Shown piece after piece: positions 23,069-35,245 of a stretch of 64,000 bases of DNA. Position 1 is the stretch's first letter; each line of letters begins with the position of its first letter. Location: NCBI GenBank assembly GCA_027922465.2, contig BQMF02000656.1, positions 121,680 to 185,679 on the forward strand, written 5' to 3'. A model generated the notes under the pieces. That model did no database searches. It had not been told where the DNA came from and was given only the letters and a program-made list of their open reading frames with translations. The position numbers and the translations under genes were made by a program. Source of the DNA: Turritopsis dohrnii. Taxonomy: Eukaryota > Cnidaria > Hydrozoa > Anthoathecata > Oceaniidae.

Positions 23069-23811
23069 TACTCTCGGGATCCGAAAAAACCTACAGTAGG
23101 GAATAAACGTACAGGGGAGAAACAAGAGCTGAAATTAATGAACGTACATGAGATAATAAACGTACAGGAGAGGGAAAATGCTCTAAAAAAATAAACGTAC
23201 AGGAGATAATAAACGTACAGGGGAAAAATCGGGCCGAATTATTTTTTTGATGATAGGAATGATATCTCAACGTTTAGGAAATATTATACAAAAAGTTTCT
23301 AAGTAAGTACTTAAGTAAACTAAGGAACAAAAAGGAACTCAACAAGGAAATTTTTCAAAAAATCGTATCGTCCACTGGTACTAGTACTTAGTTCATGTGT
23401 CTCTGTACAATGAAAGTATATAAAAAATTCTTGGTCTCTCAAGGTCTTGTTCATGGTGGAGTTCATTCGTTTCATTCGATATGCTGTCTGATGTTTCATC
23501 TGCATTGGTTTCATTCGATATGTGGTCTGGTGTGTCTTCACTGGTCCCCGTTTTGTTCGTTTTGTCCATTTCGTTTTCATTATCTCGTAACGATAAACTT
23601 GATTTGTGTTTGCTGCTAATTCTCTTTCTGAGACTTACTTTAGCGATTTTGCAGGCTTGCTTTAACCTCAAAACATGTGGAGTAAATATGATTGAAGTAC
23701 TGGACGTTTTGATGATCAAGAAACATTAGGTCTTTCTTGATATTGATATCAAGATCATTGGGCCTCAAGAACCAGTTACGAAGCACATTCTCAACAATTT
23801 TATCAACCAAA

Positions 23812-25728
23812 CTATTCAACACATCTTTTGACAGTCTCTCTGTCATCAATTTTCTCAGAATTCTGGATAGTGAATTCGATATCCTCATCGTCGGTGCGGA
23901 ATTCTTCGATTTCCTCTTTTTCTGCCGGTTCATCCTCTTCAAGCTCATCTCCTTCACAATCAAAAACCTCTATTCCCTCGTCTGGGGGTACTACACCATC
24001 AGCTGTGGTTGGCTTTCTTCTGACACCTTTTGGTGGAGTTATAGTGGCTGTGAGATCTTTCAAAGTTTTTGGTGGTGGTTTACTAAGCAGCTGCTGCCAA
24101 AAATCATTCATTTCTGGAAAGACTAATGAATAAAGATTTTTGCTAACCTTGTAATCCTCAGAGCCATCAAAAGAAGTTGTAATGAAGTTTTGTTTTAGCG
24201 CTTCATTAACATCTAGATCGAGAGAATTCCAAGGGCTGGCAAGCATACTCATTATGTCATCTCTTGAAGGTGATGGAATTTTATTCGGATTTTCTTGCAG
24301 CATCTCCATCATTTTTGTTACTTTGATCTCCCGGTACGCTTTCTTCAACTTGTGATGGAAATGTGTGTCGTTACATTGGACATCCCCTGTAATACCACCA
24401 CCAATTAGAACAAGGATATATCCCTTTGCCAAAAGGGCTTTCTTTACTTCTTCCGTAATGTGAACTGAATAATCGTTCAATATATAGAGGGCATAATTAC
24501 TCTGAGAAAACATGTTATACCTGTTTGGTAAATTTGCAATGGTGTCCAGGCGGTATGAACCTTTTGGTGCCCAATGGCTCTTAATGCCACTCCGCACCTG
24601 GTGGATGGTTTGGTTTTGTTCTAGTTCCTTTTCCTTTAAATGCAAATTCAGGGTGAGGAAGTGAATTGGCTTGGTCGGTGGATACTTGAGTAAAAACAGT
24701 TACTCTCTCCCGTGAAAGTATATAGTTTTCCTTTACGTAAGTTGTTTCTCCAGTAAAAGATAACGTCTTTTGTGAAGCATTCTCGTTTCTGTGGAGTGGC
24801 ATTTGGTCACCGTTGATGGTTATCTCCTTGCCAAATTTTGACTTAAACCAATGACGTACGCTCCATACATTTTTCAACAGCTCGGTGATACGATCCCTCC
24901 TATCAGTTTTCGAAATTGCAAATCGCTTATTGGGTACTCTTTCATCCATCCTTTGATCCATGATTTAGAAAACTTCAACTGCTTCTCTTCAGGCACTTCA
25001 TTCTCTTGTTGGCTTATCCATCTTCGGTAAAATTCTTTTGCTTGGGAAATGAAAATTGACAGAGGGAGCCTCGCTTTGAAAGAACCTCGAACATCCAGAA
25101 ACCATTCGAGTAAAGCTTTTCTGACCTGAAGAAAAGAGTAAAAAATTACATTAGTCTTTTCGTGTGGTATGTACACATTTGTGTAGCTTCGTCCCAAGCT
25201 GTAGGGGTAGCTGAAAAACAATTTTGTCTGATTTGTTCCATTTAAGAGGCTAACCGCTACCACTGCTCCTTCTCATTGCATTGCATCACTCTATAGTTGA
25301 TCTACAAGACTACAAGATTAGACTTTGCATCCTCTTTATCTTAAAATATGAAAAGCTTTTTTAACCCCTGTATCACTTACCTCTACAGCAGCAGATTTTC
25401 GCCCACCACCGGTTTGACGGAACTTCTTTTTCTTAAGAGCTGGCTCAAAATTGTCCTGGTTCTCCTCATCAACGTATGAATTGTAGCTCCGCCTTGCTAG
25501 TTGAATAGCCTTTTTGAACTCTGGACTATCATATGATTTCCCTTTTAGCAATGGATACATTTCTCCCACAGCCTTCGAGAAAAATCCACAGGACATTGCA
25601 GCTTTTATAAACTTTTTCTTCTTTGAATTGTATTTTTCAACACTCTCATGGTTATCATACTCTTTCATACAAAGTTTTGCTAGTTTTTCCTTTTCGTCAA
25701 TTGAATACTTTTGTTTCTTGTTTTCCAT
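23812..25728 (-). pseudogene. pogo-like DDE transposase, spliced, frameshifted
   Basis: Exon 1 (25728-25381) begins MENKKQKYSIDEKEKLAKLC and ends at a GTAAGT donor. The intron is 25126-25380 with a TTTCTTCAG acceptor. Exon 2 starts VRKALLEWFLDVRGSFKARL, a CENP-B-type helix-turn-helix. The catalytic domain follows: INGDQMPLHRNE (first Asp), YILNDYSVHI (second Asp) and GGGITGDVQCNDTHFH (third-residue region), then an acidic tail. Frame changes near 24920 and 24600 separate these blocks. The splice join is in frame. Frames further down to about 23393 may be remnants of a longer tail. Confidence 0.75.
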
Positions 25729-26257
25729 CTTGCTTTTGATATCAACAAACCGCTTTCAAATGTGACCTCTATGATCGCGAGTCCTTTCTGACTCGCGTTT
25801 CTTTCTTTACCCGAGTCCTGGGAGTCCAAATAAAAAATCATGTCGACGGAGTGTTTATTTTTCAATTATATGATCAAGAAAAACTAAACTTTTTTAATTC
25901 ATAAGTGAGTAAATTAACAAGTGAAAGAAAAAGGAAATATAAAAGAACACGAAATAGAAAGGCCAGGTGGATCTTACTTGAGTAAATAAACATAAAAAAA
26001 TAGTATACGATAAGGGAAACAGATTACTATGGAAAACAAATTACGTGCTCAACGAAAGACTTTAAAAAATAATTTAAAGAATTTTAAATAGCGCAAGTAT
26101 ATCCTTTTAGAGATCGGAAGAAATTACGCAAAAAAAATGAGTCAAAATCAATAAACATACAGGATATATTAATCGTACAGGAGAGAAAAACCCCTCTGAA
26201 AAAATAAACGTACAGGACTTAATAAGGAACGTACAGGGCTGAAATTAGGCAACAAAA

Positions 26258-26283
26258 AAATAAACGTACATGTACGTTTATTT
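26258..26283. repeat. 26 bp perfect palindrome beside the right TIR
   Basis: Two arms of AAATAAACGTACA meet exactly head to head, so two copies of the subterminal AAACGTACA motif face each other 12 bases from the element end. This is a likely transposase-binding arrangement, by inference. Confidence 0.85.
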
Positions 26284-26527
26284 GGATCCCGAGAGTAACC
26301 TTTATTTACGATGACAAAAGCCACAATCATTTAAAAGTTAGAAATACATATCAGATAGCACTCCATTAATCAGATCTGTAACCCATTGAACAAAATCGTC
26401 AAAAAAAATCATTGTGACGGAGAGCATTCTTAGTGAAATTGTGTGTAAATTTCTATAGAAATGCACTCCTTCGCAGATATTTTTTAATAAATGTCTGACT
26501 GGGTAACTGAACTGAAAATATATTTTT

Positions 26528-26788
26528 AAGTTGGATTTCCACTTACGTATTTTGATACGCGTATCAGTAAGTATCATTTTCAGTTCATTGATTGGTTCCC
26601 AAGATAATTATATATAATTATTCACAGTTATTCCTTTGTTTAAAAACGCGTATTGAATTGAAAAAGTTGAATTCATTTTAACTTTTGACGTATCATACCG
26701 AAACGTATCAAGATCAAACAATCTGGCCAATCAGATGTGAAATTTTCATACGATACGCGTATCAAAATGTATAAGTGGAAATCCAGCT
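26528..26788. mobile_element. MITE with about 38 bp inverted repeats
   Basis: Left GTTGGATTTCCACTTACGTA...GATACGCGTATC; right GATACGCGTATC...ATAAGTGGAAATCCAGC. The arms match at most positions and the interior is non-coding. The target duplication is not clear: the flanks are T/A-rich. Confidence 0.8.
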
Positions 26789-26991
26789 TTATAATTGTAA
26801 AATTTCTGTTCGACACGAATTCAACACTAATTGATAGAGTGACAGACATACTTAAACTCAAATTGACAGTGTGGAAGCTAGAATATTAGGATGCTTTGAT
26901 TAAAGAGGTAAACAAAAGAAATTGGAGCAAATAACTTTATTATTATCAATTATCTTAATTATCTATTTTATAAACTATCTAAACTAAAATA

Positions 26992-27109
26992 CCCTCATCA
27001 CTTTTCTATTCATTTTAGTGAGTCCATGTAAAGAAAGTCAAATGACAATTTCCTAATGCTCACTTAAAGGTCTCATTAACTCACTTTAATGAATAGAAAA
27101 CTGATGGGG
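26992..27109. mobile_element. Short foldback element (about 118 bp)
   Basis: CCCTCATCACTTTTCTATTC at the left is mirrored by GAATAGAAAACTGATGGGG at the right, with the inner arm (AT)TTTAGTGAG / CTCACTTTAAT. Non-coding; family unknown. Confidence 0.7.
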
Positions 27110-27344
27110 CAAAACCATTAAAAATGTATTGGTTAACTACAGGCAGGAAAGATGGCACTGTAGTTGGCACAGTTGAAACGGTGGAACGGTTGCTTTTTTT
27201 TTTGCTTTTCATTCCACGTAAATTTGGGGTGGTCCCGACCCCCAAATCTCTTCCACGCTCTAAAGGCTGCATTAGACTGGGGGCCGGGATAATTCTTCCG
27301 AAATTCCCAGAAGTCTTTGTACAAATCTACAATATATAGTTGAA

Positions 27345-27935
27345 ATAATTTTTATTAGTGAAGAAACAAACAGGCTGATAATAGAATAGATAAAATACTA
27401 TATCAGGAAAACTTTTATAATAATACTACTTTGTATAGAACTGTTTGTTCGTTCTGCACAGCCAATTTTTAAAAACCTCACTGCACTTCTTCTGTATTCT
27501 CAATATGTTTTCACATTGTAAACAAACAACTAATCACTTACACTGTTACTGTTCTTTTACTAATCTAAAATAAAATCTAAAATACAACAACATGAAAAGT
27601 AAAACAATAAAAAGTTTAATAAACAGCATGTATACAAACCTGTGTTTCTTCATCAAAATAGCAAACGATAATGAAAATCGGTTATTAATGAACTTATTTT
27701 TTGGAAATCTTTAACCAATCAAGTTGGCGAAAAAAGAATTTCTTGCGTTTTCATTGGTTTAAAAAATTATAACGTCCCACTTAGATTACGTAACATTAAA
27801 AAAAATGCTTTCGCCTCTGCGTGGTTTTACGACAAAAAGGGAAAAAATGAGAAAGATTTGACGGTTAAAAGAAAGTCAAATATATCACTCTCTAAAATAA
27901 AAGTGGGATGCACAACGCGAATTAGTATAATAAGA
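27345..27935 (-). mobile_element. Helitron H4, 5' half
   Basis: On the minus strand, TCTTATTATACTAATTCGCG at 27935 downward, then GAGAGTGATATATTTGAC, GTAAAACCACGCAGAGGCG, GAAACACAGGTTTGTATACA and CAGAAGAAGTGCAGTGAGG, all in the same order as in H1. Homology fades near 27345, so it is truncated at its 3' side. Confidence 0.8.
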
Positions 27936-28060
27936 CTAGCCGCCCAGGCGGCGTCGCTCGCGGCCCATGTTCAGCATGCGTAGGCGGCGTCGCTCGCGGC
28001 CCATGTTCAGCATGCGTCCAGTTCACGAAAAATTAAATTAAGGAATTGGCTCCAAAAACT
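27936..28060 (-). mobile_element. Helitron H5, 3' end with a duplicated 36 bp block
   Basis: CTAG at 27936-27939 on the minus strand abuts the TC of H4. The block AGGCGGCGTCGCTCGCGGCC(CATGTTCAGCATGCGT) is present twice in exact tandem, 27946-27981 and 27982-28017. The sequence beyond is not matched to the family. Confidence 0.75.
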
Positions 28061-29202
28061 GATAAAAGATGTATGAGATGGTTTTAACCCGGCTGAAAAT
28101 TTTGTACGGGTTTTAATTTCGGAAATGCTGACTATAAGGGTGAAAATGTCATAGAATGTTCAGCAGAAACATAAATTCTCATGAAAAAGTGTTGACAATA
28201 CTACAAAGCATAAACAAATAAATAAATAAACTAAATAAAGGTTACCTTTAATCACTTTTGCAAAAGTGTATATCGGTTTTGTTAACCGTCTTCCAATGCG
28301 TTTTTTGGTTTAATCGATTTATTCTTGGAAATAATAATTCTCGGTGAATAGCGAGTGCATTGCATCTACGTACGCGTGCAGTTGGAATTATCAGATCTTC
28401 CGAAAAGTGAATATTTAAAAATTGATGACATATCATTCGTAAGAGAAACCAAAGAATCTAGAAAAATAAATCAAGTTAAGGTTGAATTTAAAATCCGAAA
28501 TGTGCAGCCGACAATATATCTTCCAACTAAACTGTCATTCACAATTACCTTGAATATGCTATCTAGACTATAGTAGATCTGGTTATCCACAGGATACTGT
28601 CAAAAAAGGTTTTTCCCATGAACTACCAACACCAAGTTGACCTCAATACTATGCTATAAATCTAAAGAATTTGAATAAATATAAGTTAAAGATAATGAAT
28701 TAAGTTAATCAGTTTTGTTAGTTAGGAAAGAAGATTATTTACAGTTCGCTTTGTTATTAATAAACAGCTGCTTGTTCCCAGCCAATTTCTCAATTGTTTT
28801 ATTTCTGATGACATCAGCATATTTCATTCACTATCTTTAACACACAGACAATAAGCTCTGTATCCTCAATAAACTAAATGACTAACTTTTAGGAATAGTA
28901 AATCTCTCAAATTGACAAAGAAGTTTTCTCTTAAACCATAACCTGTAATGTCATTTCACAAAACAGGCTACAGGATAGTGAAATAAAGATCAAAGGAAGT
29001 ATGTAACAACTTTTATTCCAACTAAAACAACAAATATTAACATATACAGCGATGGTATGGAACTACCATACACTGACCGTGAATAACTGATTGAATACCC
29101 TATGTATGTCTTGTTAGTAGAAGCTCTATAGTTTATTGGCAAGAGGAATTTCTACACCTTGTGTAATAGAAGCAATCTAAGCAAAAACAAAATTCTTAAA
29201 AA
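28061..29202. other. Non-coding, unassigned
   Basis: A 72-residue frame at 28355-28573 has no recognisable motif. I see no terminal repeats. Confidence 0.35.
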
Positions 29203-29764
29203 TCTACTTATAATAATCCGCAATCGTGTGTAACACATTTAACTTAGAGAGTGATGGTTTTTTTAAAAATTCACAGCCAAAATCTTCTTAATCGTGGTCA
29301 TATAGCGGCAGTTAGACCATTGCAGAAACCCTCAAAATGCCTATTTTTCATCTTTTGTTTTGACACGTGATCGCCGTTTCGCCATTTTTATTGGTTGCCG
29401 AAATCGGAAAAACCAAAGCAACCAATTCGTTGAAAAAAGTAAGCAAATTAAGTTTTTTATTCAGTGCGCTTACGCTCGAGAAAAAAAGACAATAAGTATA
29501 GACAATCGCAATTGTCGTCTATAGATCAAATTATCAAACCAGTTATCGATCAGTTCACTCAGTTATCAATCAAAGTTTACCAGTTTATAAAGTCAGTTTA
29601 TCGAAAGCGAAAGAATTACGTAACGAGGTACTGTGTTTATTATTTTTAAAGATGGTGAACCCCACGAAGGTTTTTCCAACCTTTCCAACCTTACTTTCCA
29701 ACCTATTTTAGTGTCTGTCTTCTAAAAACTTCTAACAACATTTTTATTCAGGTTCATTTATTCC

Positions 29765-29835
29765 TTGCTGTGAAGTAGAAAGAAAGACAGAAAGTAGAAA
29801 GAAAGCAGAAAGACGGAAAGTAGAAAGAAAGGTTT
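29765..29835 (+). repeat. Purine-rich (GTAGAAAGAAA)n leader repeat
   Basis: Four or five imperfect copies of an 11-15 base AGAAAGAAAG(A/T) unit in the Helitron 5' leader. No coding role is visible. Confidence 0.7.
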
Positions 29836-30017
29836 GTCACTTAAAACTTGGATGTACAGTCTTTTTGAGAAACGTTTCAAAAGCTTTTTTTCGCTTTCTC
29901 CTAGGTTCTTTAGCTAGAAAGAAAGGTTTGTTTTCGCTTCCACCAGGTTTTTTTGTGCTGTTTCTTTGCTGGTGGTGGATATTTCTTTCTATTGTTGTTA
30001 GTGTTTCTCAACTGTAA

Positions 30018-30929
30018 ATGTTTAATATAAGAGGCACTAATATTATTCCTGGCTTCCAAGCGGCTTTTAGAAATGGCCAGTTTGTTTTGCAACCACCTGA
30101 TAAGCAGCAAATGCGCTCTGTTATTCAGCGTAGGCATGCAAATGAGGATGTAGTTGAAGCAAGGCGCCAACAGCTTCAGGTAAATAACATCCAACCAGTA
30201 TCAGAAAATGAGAGACTTAGAATCAATAATGCTCAAAGGCAAGTTAATTATCGTCAAGCTGAACAGCCGGGTGAAAGATTAGCCAAGCAGAATGAGAATG
30301 CCCACCGCATGAGGGTAAGGCGTGCTGTTCGACGAAATGCGAATCCTCTATTGCATCGTGCTGCTCGGCAAAACCAAATGCCTGAGCTACATTATCTTGG
30401 TGCCATGGACAAGGTCTGTCAGTTTTGTGGTGCCAGAATGTTTGCTGAGGAAACTAATTTTAAGTGTTGTCACAATGGTAAAGTTCATTTAGATAACATT
30501 TATTATCCTAATGACCTTAAACATCTTTTAGTAGGCAATAACAATCAAGCAAAGAACTTTCAAGAACATATTCGAAAGTTCAACAGTTCAGTTGCTTTTG
30601 CTTCTATTGGTGCGAAATTGGCTGTACCACCAGGTCGTGGTCCACCAGTTTTTCGTATAAATGGCCAGGTATGCCACCGAACAGGTAGTTTACACCCACC
30701 ACCAGGTGTTCCTCCATCCTATGGCCAACTATATATTTATGATGGTATGGATGCATTCAACGAGCGGATGGCAAGACCAGAAAATCAAGGTTGCTCCCCT
30801 GAAGTCATGCAAACTTTGCAAGATATCATTTTAAGGGAGAGTCCATATGCAGCTGCTTATAAACACATGGGTGAGGTAGAGGCGGAGGAGTTGCAACTCG
30901 CAAATGAACAAAATCGCTAGCCATCTGAA
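30018..30929 (+). pseudogene. Helitron protein, exon 1 (zinc-finger N-terminus)
   Basis: Starts MFNIRGTNIIPGFQAAF and is rich in Gln, Asn and Arg over its first 110 residues. A zinc-binding segment then appears: CQFCGARMFAEE...KCCHNGKV, followed by YPNDLKHLL and the FNSSVAFASIGAK block that precedes Rep in animal Helitrons. An in-frame TAG lies at 30918-30920. The exon ends in GTAAGT (donor 30930) with phase 0 and joins to 30999 after a 69-base intron ending TTCCAG. The splice sites and phase are read directly. The TAG makes the copy a pseudogene unless read through. Confidence 0.8.
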
Positions 30930-30998
30930 GTAAGTGCAAAATAGAAAATAATAGCAGATCTTTAACTGCATGTCATAACATTCTATTTGTTATTCCAG

Positions 30999-32313
30999 AT
31001 AAGAATGCACTTGAGAAGTGGCGGTGACCGCCGTCGATACAATCTACCTCATCATGATGAAGTAGCAGCTGTTTTTGTTGGTGAAGATGGTGCACCACCT
31101 TTGGCTCGGGACATCGTTGTTTACCCTCGAGACAGACCATTGCAAGATTTACCAGTGCTTTCGCCTAATCTGGATCCAATGGTTTATCCTATATTTTTTC
31201 CTAGAGGAGAGTTAGGTTGGAGTTCTGACATTCCTCATGTAACAGAATATGCGGTAGGTCAGCAACGTCGCACGACCATGCTGCAATATTATACATTCAG
31301 GTTTGCATTTAGAGATGCATTTAGCCCCATCTTAAAAGGTAAAAGCTTACTTCAACAATATGCTGTGGATAGTTATTGCAAAATTGAATCTAATCGTTTG
31401 AACTTCATACGAATGAACCAGGCAGCTCTTTGTGTTGAACAATATCAAGGCCTAATTGATCATCTTGCCAATGTTGCAGAAAATCGTGGCCTTAATGCAG
31501 GCAGACCAGTTATTCTACCTTCTTCATTTCAGGGTGGTCCAAGAGCCATGCAACAAAATTATCAAGATGCTATGGCTATGGTCACTAAAATGGGCAAGCC
31601 AGATTTGTTTTGCACTTTCACGTGCAATCCCAAATGGCGAGAAATTACTGAAAACTTGGATAATGAGCCCGCACATTATCGACCTGACTTGGTTGCACGT
31701 GTTTTTAATTTGAAATTAAAATCACTTTTAGAGGATATTACTAAAAATGGTGTTTTGGGGAAAGCCATTTCTCACCTGTATGTTATTGAGCTTCAGAAAC
31801 GTTCTTTACCTCATGCGCATATTCTTATACATTTAGCTCAAGAGGATAAACTGCAGAATGCTGATTGACAGCTTAATTTCTGCAGAAATACCAGATCCTG
31901 AGCAGGAACCAGAACTTCATAACATCATCAGATCATGTATGATTCATGGTCCCTGTGGAAATGCTAACCCTAATTCAGTCTGTATGGGAGATGACAGTAA
32001 CTGCACAAAGAATTTTCCAAAGCCATTTTGTGATGCAACCCAAATGAATGCAAATGGGTATCCAATGTATTGCAGACGCAATGATGGCCGTACTGTCAGG
32101 GTCAAGAACATTGAATTGGATAATCAATGGGTTGTTCCATACTGTCCATGGTTGTCAAAAAAGTACAATGCTCACATAAATTTGGAAGCATGTACCACGA
32201 TAAGAAGTGTGAATTATCTCTTCAAATACGTTTACAAAGGACATGATCGTGCCAATGTTGAGATTAATGAATGTCTGGAGCATGACGAAATTAAAACATT
32301 TCTGGATGCTTGA
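30999..32313 (+). pseudogene. Helitron Rep (HUH endonuclease) domain
   Basis: Rep nicks and joins DNA strands during rolling-circle transposition. Visible landmarks: RRYNLPHHDEVAAVF, DIVVYPRD, YPIFFPRGE, then motif 1 FCTFTCNPKW, motif 2 LPHAHILIHL with the metal-binding His-x-His, and after a frame change near 31850 motif 3 VNYLFKYVYKGHD with two tyrosines spaced as in Y2 Rep proteins. An in-frame TGA at 32311-32313 follows FLDA. All three HUH motifs are still present. Confidence 0.85.
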
Positions 32314-34097
32314 TATGTCAGTGCACCGGAAGCATTGTGGAGAATTTTCGAGTTCTCCATGAATGATAAATCCCATACTATCAAACGCTTAGCTGTTCAT
32401 TTACCTAATTGTCATCAGGTTTATTTTAGAGCTGGTGAGGAAGAGGCAGCTGCTGAAGGGGCATTGAAAGATAGCCACCTAACAGCATGGTTTAAGCTGA
32501 ATGTAGAAAATCCTGATGCTCGACAGTTTCTTTACTCAGATATTCCATATCATTACGTCTTTCATGACAAAGACAAAAAATGGCAGAAACAAAAAAAAAC
32601 TTTGAAACCTATAGTGGCTCGGTTATACAATGCCTGGCCGACAGAAGGAGAACGTTTCTTCCTTCGAGTTTTGTTGTTGCATGTTCCAGGTGCTACATCA
32701 TTCGAGTATCTACGCACATTTGGTGAAGTAGTTAGTGACACATTTCGTGAAGCGTGTATTGCCAGACATCTTCTGCAAGATGACGAAGAGTGGCACAATA
32801 CATTGGAAGAGGCATCAACATTTCAAATGCCCCAACAGTTGAGACAACTGTTTGTCACTATTTTGACTCACTGCGAGCCCTCAAACCCTCTTGAGTTGTG
32901 GAATACATTCAAGGAGCATCTGTGTGAGGACTACACTCGAACATTGGCTGTTGCTCAAGCAGAGCAAAGAGCTTTGGGAGATAATGATAATGTCCTGAAA
33001 CAATTCGGTATGTCATTAATACAATTTAATCTTCCAGAGTTGGTTCAGCAGATCCCTGAGGAAGAAATTGATGTGAATGTTTACATTGACAGGGCCCAGC
33101 AGGTAAGGCCTCAGATTAATGAACAGCAGTTAGCTGTGGCAGATGCGATTTTGTCTGCTGTTTCAAATGTGTGCAGTGGTTTAGCACAACTTGAAACATT
33201 GTTTTATCTGGATCGACCAGCTGGCACAGGTAAAACTTTTACATACAACTATGTTATAGCAGCATGTAGGGCCAGAGGTTGGAAAGTTGCTACTGCTGCA
33301 TACACAGGTATTGCAGCCACTTTATTGTCTGGTGGTTGTACATTGCATTCCTTATTTCGTTTGCCTGTTCCTGTTTTAGAAAACAGTTTATGCAACATAA
33401 CACCGACATCTAAACATGCAGAATACCTTTGAAGTATCGACCTGTTTCTTATCGATGAAGCGACAATGGTTTCCACCCATATTTTTCATGCCATTGATCG
33501 ATTACTTCGTGATGTTTGCAACGAGGATACTTCTTTTGGTGGCAAAGTAATGTTATGGGGCGGAGATTTCCGTCAATGCTTACCTGTTGTAAAGAAAGCA
33601 AAACCCGCTGATGTTATTGAGGTGTGCTTAACCAGTTCTGCATTGTGGGCTTCAGTGTCAAAATTCGCATTAACTCAAAACATGAGAGCTAGACCTGAAG
33701 AACAACAATTTTGCCAGCGGCTGCTACAATTGGGTAATGGGGAACTGCCATTAAAACAAGCAGATCCTGCTAAAGGTGCCATTGAAATTCCAGATTGCTG
33801 TGTCGTATCTGAAAACACATCGCTGACACAGGTATGCCTTTCACTTTAAAACATAGACAACTGCCGATTCGTTTGGCTTATTCTTTCACTGTTAATAAGA
33901 GTCAAGGTCAAACATTTGAAAAAATTGATTTGTTTCTACAATGACCGTGTTTTTCACATGGTCAGCTATATGTAGCCTGTTCTAGGGCAAAGGCATTTGA
34001 TAATGTTAAAGTCAAAGTTGCTGCCACAGGTAAACAAGGTTACCTCAATGGGAAGTTGTATACACAGAATGTTGTATTCCCACAAGTTTTACAGTAA
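32314..34097 (+). pseudogene. Helitron Pif1-type helicase domain, internally deleted
   Basis: Continues in frame after the TGA. Walker A is DRPAGTGKTFTYNYV; after a second TGA (33430-33432) Walker B is FLIDEATMVS, then GGDFRQCLPVV and TQNMRA (motifs II-IV). At about 33834 the sequence jumps to FTLKHRQLPIRLAYSFTVNKSQGQTF and HGQLYVACSRAK (motifs V-VI), with another TGA between them. The part that normally lies between these blocks, roughly a hundred or more residues, is missing. The ending LYTQNVVFPQVLQ is typical. Confidence 0.85.
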
Positions 34098-35245
34098 ATT
34101 ATTTATTGTTTTGTTTCTTGTGCAGTTTGCTATAATCTGTGCCCTTTTTTAATTTCAGTAACATGTGTATTATTGTGACGGATGTGATGGATGATTATTA
34201 CACTGTGTATAGTTTTCCTTTGGGTATCTTTACCAGTGTGATATCTATTCTATCCACTAGGTGGTTCATTAATGCTGTTTATAGTAGAACTACTGTCTGC
34301 GTTTTTTCTGATATACGATGACTGTTCCTTAAGGTGCCAGCTTTTAACTGCTATATTTAATACTGAAGAAATGTAATCAACTTATATCACATGATATGTT
34401 CATTTCTTCTTTAGGTGGAGTACAAGTCCCATTGACTTACGTTACCGTCGTGTACTCTGTTACCATGAATTGCGCATGGAAAATCACGAGCTTTTAGTCA
34501 ATAGCAACACATCTCCATAGGCAATTCATGAACCAAAAGTCAGGGCATCTCTTTGAAAGAGATATATTTTCAGTTTAGTAATGTAGTATCTTTAGCATTA
34601 TTTTTGTAAGAGTTGTAAATTTTATGAAATTTTTATTTCATTTTAGTAATAACAAATATAATGGCTGCAGCCAACAAAGACATCAGCAAGTTGTACATTT
34701 TTACAGGGATTTTCTACTGCATTTAAGTTATTTGCATTCTAATAAATATATCTTCCTCCTATATTTTAGTATTTGAAAAAAAATGTCATGCAAGTAAGGT
34801 TTACCTTATTTACTTTCACCACTTTTTCATTAGAGAATATACACTTTATGGTTTTAACAGCTTTATTTTTAGAATTAGACGAATTTGAAAAGAAGAAAAT
34901 AGGTATGCAACTTAACCATAACTACCTTTCTATGTCCCCATTTGAACACCCTGAAGGAAGCTGAATGAGAGTACTCCATACTACGAAATCATGTGAATTC
35001 TTCTTCATTAGTTTGATTCATAAATATTTTATTTTTTAGTAATGAGAAAGGTTAAACGGGCAGAGCCCATGTTATAAGGAGATTTTCATTAATATGCAAT
35101 ATTTTTCAACACATAGGATAAAAACATGAATGAATGTATAATGCTTTTTTCACACTCCTTCAACTGTTATCTTCCATATGTTTTTAGATGTTGGAAAGCC
35201 GAGTGGTAGTGGTTGTGTTAATGGTAGTGGTAGCAATAATAGTAA
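34098..35245 (+). other. Helitron 3' region and flank, non-coding
   Basis: No supported ORF. It contains the candidate hairpin at 35058-35068. Near 35190-35240 a TGTTTTTAG acceptor-like site precedes GGTAGTGGT-rich sequence, which might be a host exon or chance. Confidence 0.35.

Larger units (their letters stand above)
23071..26295 (-). mobile_element. pogo-like (Tc1/mariner superfamily) DNA transposon
   Basis: Termini CTCTCGGGATCCGAA (left) and TTGGATCCCGAGAG (right) are inverted and flanked by TA on both sides (23069-23070, 26296-26297). Both subterminal regions carry many copies of AAACGTACAGG (23107-23220 left, 26155-26275 right). The interior holds one minus-strand transposase gene with at least one intron. 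Length 3.2 kb. The TA boundary is my reading; the symmetric GT/AC just outside makes a slightly longer TIR possible. Confidence 0.75.
29203..35075 (+). mobile_element. Autonomous-type Helitron, decayed
   Basis: The 5' end TCTACTTATAATAATCCGC is preceded by A (29202) and followed by CATTTAACTTAGAGAGTGAT, matching the start of Helitron G at 47298. The interior encodes a zinc-finger N-terminus, a HUH Rep domain and a Pif1-type helicase. For the 3' end I can offer only a candidate: a GGGC-AGA-GCCC hairpin at 35058-35068 followed by a degenerate terminus. The 5' boundary is therefore much firmer than the 3'. Confidence 0.7.

Noticed and set aside
34139..34321. 60-residue ORF after the Helitron helicase
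   Set aside because: No motif, AT-rich, and downstream of the normal end of the Helitron protein.
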